From JBHJHK01 sp050330975 (GTDB taxonomy: Bacteria > Pseudomonadota > Gammaproteobacteria > Competibacterales > Competibacteraceae), in contig JBHJHK010000242.1 in the NCBI GenBank assembly GCA_050330975.1, positions 1 through 5,574 of the forward strand: 5,574 bases of DNA. Reading direction: 5' to 3'. Below the pieces are notes generated by a model. The model was not told where the DNA came from and searched no databases. It worked only from the letters and a program-made list of their open reading frames with translations. The position numbers and the translations under genes are program-made. Position 1 is the first letter of the stretch; each line of letters starts with the position of its first letter. Below are positions 1-5,137 of the stretch, piece by piece.

Positions 1-950
1 GGACCATGGCCGACCATCCACCCCTCGACCTCCGCCAAGCGGGCCAAGGCACCGGCGGAGACCACCTCCTCTTGGGGGGGGAAGACTTGATGGTTCCGAC
101 GCTCGGCGGCCACAAAAGCCTGGAGGTCGCGAAAATAGTCATTTTCCAGCTCGGTTGCCAAGGCGGGGTGCCAGTGGGCTAGGGGGTCGAGGTCAAAGGA
201 CAGGGTGTCCCCTGGAAGGTTGTCCCCAACCCCCCCGGGTTGGGGTTGAGGTCGGTGGGGGGCCGGGTCTGGCATCTCGGGGGACGGCTTGGAGGCCTTG
301 GCCACGGCCTTGGCCGGCTCGACCACCCCGTGGCGAGGACAGACGGCCTCTAACATACAAGCGCCGCAGCGGGGGCTTTTGCTTTTGCAGACGTAGCGCC
401 CATGGAGCACCATGGCGGGGCCAAAGAAGGTCCACTGATCCTTGGGGACCCCCTCCATCAAATCCCTTTCGATGTCGTCGGGATCCACGGCCGCCGACAG
501 GCCCAGCCGCTGGCTCACCCGGGCCACATGGGTGTCGACGATGATCCCCGACGGCAGATTAAAGGCGCAGTTCAACACCACGTTGGCGGTCTTGCGGGCC
601 ACCCCCGGCAAGCCGGTGAGCTGGGCTAGGTCGCGGGGAACGCTGCCGTCAAAGCGCTCCACCAAAGCCCGACAGACCGCCTGCACCGTCTTGGCCTTGC
701 GCTTGTAGAACCCCGTGGGCTTGACGGCGGTCTCAAGGGCATCGAGATCGGCAGTGGCGAAAGCGACGGGATCGGGATAGTCCTGGAACAAGGTGGCCGT
801 CACCCGATTGACCCGCTCGTCGGTGCACTGGGCGGCCAAAATCGTGGCCACCAGCAACTGCTCTGGGGTTTGCCAGTGGAGTTCGTAGGTCGCTCCAGGG
901 TAGTGGGCGCGCAGTTCCCCCAACAGGTTTTCCAGGTCCAATGTCGTCAT
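1..950 (-). CDS. nth: Endonuclease III fused to a uracil-DNA glycosylase-like domain (partial, 3' end outside window)
   Basis: A base-excision repair enzyme. The first part is a bifunctional DNA glycosylase/AP lyase for oxidised pyrimidines. The visible 316 codons have no stop. Residues 1-210 are a full Nth: a helix-hairpin-helix LPGVARKTANVV (114-125) carrying catalytic Lys120, catalytic Asp139 in IVDTHVARV, and a [4Fe-4S] ligand set C188-X6-C195-X2-C198-X5-C204, the classic Nth spacing. E. coli Nth ends soon after this cluster. Here a Pro/Ala-rich linker follows (about 211-249), then a segment (250-317) that matches the N-terminus of family 1 UDG: a W near 260, NDYFRDLQAFVAAERRNHQV (270-289), then FPP (290-292). 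The segment reaches GHGP where Ung has GQDP. Start ATG at 950-948; GGAG lies 11 bases upstream. The gene diverges from the ygiQ-like gene. The Nth part is secure; the fusion is read directly from one uninterrupted frame; the activity of the second domain is unknown. Confidence 0.93.
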   Translation of the reverse strand, partial: MTTLDLENLLGELRAHYPGATYELHWQTPEQLLVATILAAQCTDERVNRVTATLFQDYPDPVAFATADLDALETAVKPTGFYKRKAKTVQAVCRALVERFDGSVPRDLAQLTGLPGVARKTANVVLNCAFNLPSGIIVDTHVARVSQRLGLSAAVDPDDIERDLMEGVPKDQWTFFGPAMVLHGRYVCKSKSPRCGACMLEAVCPRHGVVEPAKAVAKASKPSPEMPDPAPHRPQPQPGGVGDNLPGDTLSFDLDPLAHWHPALATELENDYFRDLQAFVAAERRNHQVFPPQEEVVSAGALARLAEVEGWMVGHG

Positions 951-1055
951 GGATCGGCCCACTCCAAGGCTCGCCCCCCCCTTGGCCCGGAGAATAAAAC
1001 TCGTTTACCATTCAGCATTTAATTCGTTCCCCATCCAACCCAGCGGCACCGTTCC
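951..1055. promoter_or_regulatory. Divergent intergenic spacer between nth and the ygiQ-like gene
   Basis: This 105-base spacer separates two genes transcribed away from each other, so promoters for both probably lie here or just inside the genes. An AT-rich patch at about 991-1024 stands out from the GC-rich surroundings. It contains weak -10-like hexamers: TTTAAT on plus at 1018-1023 and TATTCT on minus at 996-991. I could not pair either with a good -35 box, so no specific promoter is called. No operator-like inverted repeat was seen. Confidence 0.35.
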
Positions 1056-3332
1056 ATGACCCCTCCTCCATCGATTTTTTCCCACCGCCCCTACTGGGCG
1101 GCGCGCTTTGGCACCGCGCCCTTTTTGCCCATGTCCCGCGGTGAAATGGACGCCTTGGGTTGGGATAGCTGTGACATTATTATTGTCACTGGCGATGCCT
1201 ATGTCGACCACCCCAGCTTTGGCATGGCCATCATTGGCCGGCTGTTGGAGGCCCAAGGGTTTCGGGTGGGGATTATCGCCCAGCCCGACTGGAAGAGCGC
1301 CGAGGCCTTTAAGGCCCTGGGGCCCCCCAACCTGTTCTTTGGCATCACCGGCGGCAACATGGACTCCATGGTCAACCGCTACACCGCCGATCGCAAGATC
1401 CGCCGGGACGACGCCTACACCCCCCACGGGGAAGGGGGCAAACGCCCCGATCGCTGTGTCATCCCCTACTCCCAGCGCTGCCGGGAGGCCTATAAACATG
1501 TCCCCATCGTCCTAGGTGGCATCGAGGCCAGCTTGCGACGCATCGCCCACTATGACTACTGGTCCGACAAGGTGCGGCGCTCGATTTTGGTGGACGCCAA
1601 GGCCGACTTGTTGTTTTACGGCAACGCCGAGCGGGCCATCGTCGAGTTGGCCCAGCGGCTGGGGCGCGGCGAGACCATGGACACCATCACCGATCTGCGG
1701 GGCACGGCTTACATCCGCAAGGTCCCCCTCGATGATTGGCACGAGATCGACTCCACCACCATCGACAAGCCGGGGGGCGTCGCCCCCCACGCCAACCCCT
1801 ACGACTATCACGAGCCCCAGGCCAGCAGCCGCGGGGGGTCGGCCATGTGTCAGACCGGCGGCGGCGCGGGGAACGCCGCCAGCGGGGCGGGGGGGTCGAC
1901 GGAGGCGGGCCGTGGGGGAGCGGTGATGACCTTTGTCCCCCGCAAGGCCCTCAAGGTGCCCCGGGCGCGGAGCTACATTCGCCTGCCGGCCTTCGACCAA
2001 GTCAACGACGACCCGGTGCTCTACACCCACGCCTCGCGAATCCTCCACCTGGAGTCCAACCCCCACAACGCCCGGGCGTTGGTCCAGGGCCACGGGGATC
2101 GCGACGTGTGGATCAACCCGCCCCCCATTCCCCTCACCCCCCAAGAGATGGATCGCCTCTACGAGCTGCCCTACCAGCGGGTTCCCCACCCGGCCTACAA
2201 CGGTGCGCGCATCCCCGCCTATGAAATGATTCGCTTCTCCATCACCATCATGCGGGGCTGTTTTGGCGGCTGTACTTTTTGCTCCATCACCGAGCACGAG
2301 GGGCGGATCATCCAGAATCGCTCGGAGGATTCCATCATCCGGGAGATCGAGACCATCCGCGACACGGTGCCGGGCTTCACCGGGGTCATCTCGGACCTCG
2401 GCGGCCCCACGGCCAACATGTACCGCCTCCACTGTAAGAGCCGAGAAATCGAGGCCAATTGCCGCCGGTTATCCTGTGTTTACCCGGGGATCTGCAAACA
2501 CCTCAACACCGACCACAACCCCCTCATTCGCCTCTACCGCCGCGCCCGAGCCCTGCCGGGGGTCAAAAAGATCCTCATCGCCTCGGGGCTGCGCTACGAC
2601 TTGGCGGTGGAATCCCCCGAGTACGTCAAGGAATTGGCCACCCACCACGTGGGGGGGTATCTAAAAATCGCCCCCGAGCACACCGAGGGGGGGCCGTTGA
2701 GCAAAATGATGAAGCCGGGGATGGGGACTTACGATCGCTTCAAAGAGCTCTTTGAGCGCTATTCCAAGGCCGCCGGCAAAGAGCAGTATTTGATCCCCTA
2801 TTTCATCGCCGCCCACCCCGGCACCACCGACGAAGACATGCTGGAGCTGGCGTTGTGGCTCAAGCAAAACGGCTTTCGCGCCGACGCCGTCCAGGCGTTT
2901 TTGCCCTCTCCCATGGCCATGGCCACGGCCATGTACCACGGCGAGCGCAGCCCCTTAGGGCCGGTGCGCCGGGACGGCGAGGCGGTGGCATCCCCCAAGG
3001 GGCTCAAGCAGCGCCGCCTCCACAAGGCGTTTTTGCGCTATCACGACCCCGACAACTGGCCATTGCTGCGAGACGCCCTCAAGCGCATGGGGCGCGAAGA
3101 CCTCATCGGCAACGGCAAGCATCACTTGATACCCCGCTACCAACCCAAGGGCACGGGGCTCGGCGTCGAGGGCAAGCGACGCAAACCCCTCTACACCGAA
3201 CAAAGCGCCCCTGGCACCCAGGGTCAAAAGGCCGGCCCGACTGAACGCGGCCCCAAGACCTTCGCCACCCAACACGTCCGCCCCGATGCAAGGCGCCCCA
3301 AGACCCGGCGCAGTGGGACCCCCAAGACCTAG
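1056..3332 (+). CDS. ygiQ: YgiQ family radical SAM protein
   Basis: A 758-residue radical S-adenosylmethionine protein of the YgiQ (UPF0313) family, whose substrate is not established. The length fits the family (E. coli YgiQ is about 740). The order is an N-terminal Radical_SAM_N region (about 10-345), with a GGIEASLRRIAHYDYWSD block. The radical SAM core follows, with the cluster motif C402-FGG-C406-TF-C409 inside RGCFGGCTFCSITEHEGRII. The C-terminal DUF3362-type region contains KQRRLHKAFLRYHDPDNWPL (651-670), followed by a basic, Pro/Lys/Arg-rich tail. Blocks such as SDLGGPTANMYRL, KILIASGLRYDLAVESPEYV and GYLKIAPEHTE look nearly identical to E. coli. Residues about 256-290 are a Gly/Ala/Ser-rich insertion just before the conserved arginine-rich RARSYIRLPAFDQV block. 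ATG 1056 gives the expected N-terminus, but no Shine-Dalgarno sequence precedes it. It ends 2 bases from a convergent gene remnant. Confidence 0.96.
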   Translation: MTPPPSIFSHRPYWAARFGTAPFLPMSRGEMDALGWDSCDIIIVTGDAYVDHPSFGMAIIGRLLEAQGFRVGIIAQPDWKSAEAFKALGPPNLFFGITGGNMDSMVNRYTADRKIRRDDAYTPHGEGGKRPDRCVIPYSQRCREAYKHVPIVLGGIEASLRRIAHYDYWSDKVRRSILVDAKADLLFYGNAERAIVELAQRLGRGETMDTITDLRGTAYIRKVPLDDWHEIDSTTIDKPGGVAPHANPYDYHEPQASSRGGSAMCQTGGGAGNAASGAGGSTEAGRGGAVMTFVPRKALKVPRARSYIRLPAFDQVNDDPVLYTHASRILHLESNPHNARALVQGHGDRDVWINPPPIPLTPQEMDRLYELPYQRVPHPAYNGARIPAYEMIRFSITIMRGCFGGCTFCSITEHEGRIIQNRSEDSIIREIETIRDTVPGFTGVISDLGGPTANMYRLHCKSREIEANCRRLSCVYPGICKHLNTDHNPLIRLYRRARALPGVKKILIASGLRYDLAVESPEYVKELATHHVGGYLKIAPEHTEGGPLSKMMKPGMGTYDRFKELFERYSKAAGKEQYLIPYFIAAHPGTTDEDMLELALWLKQNGFRADAVQAFLPSPMAMATAMYHGERSPLGPVRRDGEAVASPKGLKQRRLHKAFLRYHDPDNWPLLRDALKRMGREDLIGNGKHHLIPRYQPKGTGLGVEGKRRKPLYTEQSAPGTQGQKAGPTERGPKTFATQHVRPDARRPKTRRSGTPKT

Positions 3333-3334
3333 GA

Positions 3335-3574
3335 CTAGGAGAACTCGACTTGAGATGGCGCCGGTTCTCGCCGGGGGGTCGATGGTTCGGCGCCGGTTTG
3401 GATCAACCCATAGGATTCGCCGCCGTACTCGTTGAGCTGAAAGGCCATGGTGGTGCGTTTGCCACCCCTCACCACCTCCAGGTTGAGGGCCGTGCGGAAA
3501 TCGCCGGATTTCAAGATGGGCTTCAAAACACCTTGGGCGTTGGGCATCGCCTTTAGCAGTGATTCGCCGTGGAA
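3335..3574 (-). pseudogene. Remnant of a PDZ-domain protein (GspC-like C-terminus)
   Basis: On the minus strand an open frame runs from just after an in-frame TAA (3577-3575) to a TAG at 3337-3335. It encodes about 79 residues: a GESLLKAM-type turn, a helix, then LNLEVVRGGKRTTMAFQLN, and a hydrophilic tail. This is the pattern of the second half of a PDZ domain (loop NGxxL, helix, two closing strands), as at the C-terminus of GspC-like type II secretion proteins. The first half of the domain, and any membrane anchor or N-terminal region, are missing. The homology breaks off at almost the same place as the upstream stop and the start of AT-rich DNA. An ATG at 3547-3545 could start a 70-residue peptide, but it would begin inside the domain, so I read this as a broken gene. 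The specific GspC assignment is tentative. Confidence 0.55.
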
Positions 3575-3607
3575 TTAGTCTTTTTATTTCCCTATCAAAA
3601 AATCATA

Positions 3608-4003
3608 TCAACTCGAATGACTTTCGAAGGACGCTTTGACATTTTGCCAAAATTTTTCTGCCTTATCTTTACCAAGGGTCATCTGGGCAATTTGTCGGCA
3701 GTGGCTGAGATGATCGCCAATTTCGGCCAAATTGGTGCAATTTTCGAGGTCTTTTACCATGGGCTTTGCTATGGATGGCATCCCTTTGATGATAATTTCT
3801 CTGGCCTTGGCCTTTACTGATTCAATGTCGACAATGCCGCTGTCCGTGAGACTCAAGCCACTTTGTGCCATGGGCGATCCCATATCGGCAGAGGCGACGT
3901 ACCCTCCCTGGATCAACCACATCAAATCTTCCTCGAAACTGTTGAGGTGGCCCAGAATCTTTTTGAGGGACAGCATATCTTTTTTGCCGTCCACCAGAAT
4001 CAA
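3608..4003 (-). CDS. Conserved-type hypothetical protein with winged-helix-like N-terminus, possibly 5'-truncated
   Basis: A 131-residue frame if translated from TTG at 4003-4001. The opening, ALLILVDGKKDMLSLKKIL, preceded by NGRR upstream of the TTG, resembles the LLxLVDGxRxxxEL segment at the N-terminus of small winged-helix-like proteins and some regulators in Proteobacteria. It continues into a helix with an LMWLIQGGYV motif. The C-terminal half (about 65-125: AREIIIKGMPSIAKPMVKDL, then HCRQIAQMTLGKDKAEKFW) looks like a helical bundle of the same kind of protein, from memory only. No transmembrane segment or signal peptide is evident. The in-frame stop TAA lies at 4047-4045, with no ATG or GTG between it and the TTG. 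The weak purine run AGAAGAG a few bases upstream is the only possible ribosome site. Relatives as I recall them have 20-30 extra N-terminal residues, so this may be a truncated copy. Base composition is much more AT-rich than that of its neighbours. Function unknown. Confidence 0.55.
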   Translation of the reverse strand: MILVDGKKDMLSLKKILGHLNSFEEDLMWLIQGGYVASADMGSPMAQSGLSLTDSGIVDIESVKAKAREIIIKGMPSIAKPMVKDLENCTNLAEIGDHLSHCRQIAQMTLGKDKAEKFWQNVKASFESHSS

Positions 4004-4065
4004 CAGCGCTCTTCTACCATTGGTTACATCAGAGTGCCTTTAAAGCCCACCAAAAAACCTACAGC
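4004..4065. other. Short AT-rich spacer between the acetyltransferase gene and the AT-rich hypothetical gene
   Basis: The spacer follows the acetyltransferase stop (TAG, 4068-4066) in the minus-strand direction. It contains a T-run (GGTTTTTTGG) but no preceding hairpin that I can find, so I do not call a terminator. The reading frame of the downstream hypothetical gene stays open back to 4044. GC content drops sharply here, marking the edge of the AT-rich segment that extends to about 3575. Confidence 0.4.
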
Positions 4066-4506
4066 CTATAGTGTTTTTTCAAATTTCAGCTCGCCGTTTT
4101 CAAGGGTATCCAGCGCCTGCCAACCCAGGTGCCGGTAGAACCCCAAAGCCCGCAGGTGGGGTTCGGCGCCGGTGGTGAGCCAGGCGCGCTTTACCCCGGT
4201 GCACCGCAAGCCCTCTTCGGCGGCGGCCATCAGGGCTCGGCCGATACCCCGTCCATCAAAACCCGGTTTGACAAAGCAGGCAAAGAGGTAGCTCTCAGAG
4301 ATTTGGGCCATGGTAAACCCCACTCCATCGCCGTCCACCTCGGCCAAACTGGTGAGGTAATCGCCCCCCACGATCATGGCAGCGACAGTGGTGGGGGTGA
4401 TGCCCAAGGCGGCCAGTTCCCGCCGGGATTGGTGGTTTTCCACCACCCCACAGCGGATGGCAAACAGGGTTTCCACATCGTCGACCGTGGCAGGGCGGAT
4501 GATCAT
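4066..4506 (-). CDS. GNAT family N-acetyltransferase
   Basis: A 146-residue acetyl-CoA-dependent acyltransferase of the GNAT superfamily; its acceptor substrate cannot be told from the sequence. It opens with IIRPATVDDVETLFAIR (2-18), the usual beta1-alpha1 of the fold. It has the acetyl-CoA pyrophosphate-binding motif A, VKPGFDGRGIGRALM (79-93), with the signature G-R-G-I-G-R at 85-90. It ends with the motif B pattern HLRALGFYRHLGW (117-129). The LGFYRHLGW element and compact size suggest a small-molecule or amine acetyltransferase. An upstream in-frame ATG at 4527 would add seven residues, but ATG 4506 has a strong GGGGAG at ideal spacing and starts exactly at the conserved fold. It lies 24 bases downstream of the other acetyltransferase gene on the same strand, so the two are probably co-transcribed. 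Cytoplasmic; no signal peptide. Confidence 0.93.
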   Translation of the reverse strand: MIIRPATVDDVETLFAIRCGVVENHQSRRELAALGITPTTVAAMIVGGDYLTSLAEVDGDGVGFTMAQISESYLFACFVKPGFDGRGIGRALMAAAEEGLRCTGVKRAWLTTGAEPHLRALGFYRHLGWQALDTLENGELKFEKTL

Positions 4507-4512
4507 GGCTTT

Positions 4513-4518
4513 CTCCCC
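4513..4518 (-). promoter_or_regulatory. Ribosome binding site of the downstream GNAT gene
   Basis: GGGGAG on the minus strand lies 6 bases before ATG 4506. This favours the shorter start over the in-frame ATG at 4527, which comes 3 bases after the upstream gene's stop and has no comparable purine run. Confidence 0.75.
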
Positions 4519-4530
4519 AGGGGCCATGGC

Positions 4531-5025
4531 TCAGGCGATGCGCCTGGCCCGGAGCGAAACGACTTTGCCACCTCCCCCCGCCACCTGGCGCCCCACCTCG
4601 ACAAACCCCAACCGTTCGTGGAAAGCCAAGGAGGCCTCGTTGGGGGGCTCGATATCCACTTCGCACACCAACCAAGCCAGTTCGGCCGCCAGGGCGTGGC
4701 CCTCGGCGAGGCTGTAAAACTGTCGCCCCACCCCCGCGCCGCGCCACCCGGGGGCGACCACCACCCGGTCGATGTACAAAAACCGCTTAAAGCGCCGGGC
4801 GTACCAGCGGTAGTTGACGCTGGCGTAGGCCTGGCCATCCCCCAGGGCCAGGAGGAAGCCCACCAACCCCTCGGGCCCCACGGCGACGGTGGAGAACTCC
4901 GCCATGGCCAGCAAGCGTTGGAGGCCATGGCCGTCGAGGGGGCTCAGCACGGCCACCGAGTCGGCGTTGAGTTGCAAAAGCGCATCGAGATCCCCTGGGG
5001 TGTAGGGACGATAGACAATGGACAA
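4531..5025 (-). CDS. GNAT superfamily acetyltransferase, COG3818-like
   Basis: A 164-residue GNAT protein, counting from TTG 5025. It begins IVYRPYTPGDLDALLQLN (3-20). Then come VGFLLALGDGQAYASVNYRW (55-74) and RFLYIDRVVVAPGWRGAGVG (81-100), with the acetyl-CoA loop R95-G-A-G-V-G100. It closes with CEVDIEPPNEASLAFHERLG (121-140). The FLLAL...NYRW...FLYIDRVVV combination resembles the predicted acetyltransferases of COG3818; this is recalled from the family rather than searched. The acceptor is unknown. Start choice: GTG at 5034-5032 is in frame but has its only Shine-Dalgarno-like bases touching it. TTG at 5025-5023 has GAGGTG 6 bases upstream and gives the expected N-terminus. It is the first gene of a probable two-gene operon with the next GNAT, and it diverges from the TPR-like gene. 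Confidence 0.92.
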   Translation of the reverse strand: MSIVYRPYTPGDLDALLQLNADSVAVLSPLDGHGLQRLLAMAEFSTVAVGPEGLVGFLLALGDGQAYASVNYRWYARRFKRFLYIDRVVVAPGWRGAGVGRQFYSLAEGHALAAELAWLVCEVDIEPPNEASLAFHERLGFVEVGRQVAGGGGKVVSLRARRIA

Positions 5026-5031
5026 TGGGGT

Positions 5032-5037
5032 CACCTC
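5032..5037 (-). promoter_or_regulatory. Ribosome binding site selecting a TTG start
   Basis: GAGGTG on the minus strand lies 6 bases before TTG 5025. The alternative in-frame GTG at 5034-5032 is formed by the last three bases of this same site, so both starts cannot use it. This points to the TTG. Confidence 0.6.
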
Positions 5038-5064
5038 GTGGCTGACACTTCAGCCGAGACAGGC

Positions 5065-5094
5065 CTGGCAGAGCCGGGGCTACGGTATTACACT
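5065..5094 (+). promoter_or_regulatory. Candidate sigma-70 promoter for the TPR-like gene
   Basis: CTGGCA at 5065-5070 (4 of 6 matches to the -35 consensus) and TACACT at 5089-5094 (4 of 6 to the -10) are 18 bases apart. A transcript would start near 5101, giving a leader of about 37 bases before ATG 5138. The match is modest, and the -10 overlaps that of the opposing candidate promoter. Confidence 0.3.
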
Positions 5095-5117
5095 GTCTGA
5101 CCGTACCAGCTTATCAA
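5087..5117 (-). promoter_or_regulatory. Candidate sigma-70 promoter for the GNAT operon
   Basis: On the minus strand, TTGATA (5117-5112, 5 of 6 matches to the -35) is followed after 19 bases by TGTAAT (5092-5087, 5 of 6 to the -10). The spacer is two bases longer than ideal. A transcript would start near 5080, about 55 bases upstream of the TTG start. Its -10 element overlaps the plus-strand candidate -10, so the two promoters could exclude each other. Confidence 0.35.
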
Positions 5118-5137
5118 CGCCATTTTCCACCATTCCC

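Noticed and set aside
155..1011. Several short plus- and minus-strand frames in the first kilobase
   Set aside because: They are out-of-frame shadows of the nth gene, which is open from 950 to the window edge and carries all family residues.
1512..2432. A 306-codon open frame on the minus strand opposite the ygiQ-like gene
   Set aside because: It lies fully within a strongly conserved radical SAM gene. Its product is Gly/Val/Asp-rich with no recognisable motif, as expected for antisense frames in GC-rich coding DNA.
2911..2935. Short GGCCAT/GCCATG repeat
   Set aside because: It encodes the conserved Met/Ala run (MAMATAMYHG) of YgiQ and needs no separate explanation beyond the general CCATGG excess.
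3569..4043. Two short plus-strand frames across the AT-rich island (3569-3820 and 3732-4043)
   Set aside because: The minus-strand frame in the same place has a recognisable protein pattern. The plus-strand products show none and have no ribosome binding site.
4046..4060. T-run on the minus strand after the acetyltransferase gene as an intrinsic terminator
   Set aside because: No GC-rich stem precedes the T-run, so a Rho-independent terminator is not supported.
3575..4065. Possible insertion sequence
   Set aside because: No transposase, terminal inverted repeats or target-site duplication could be found around the AT-rich segment.
4129..5100. A 323-codon open frame on the plus strand across the two acetyltransferase genes
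   Set aside because: It covers both GNAT genes antisense, its product is a Gly/His/Pro-rich low-complexity chain, and the minus-strand genes carry complete family motifs and ribosome sites.
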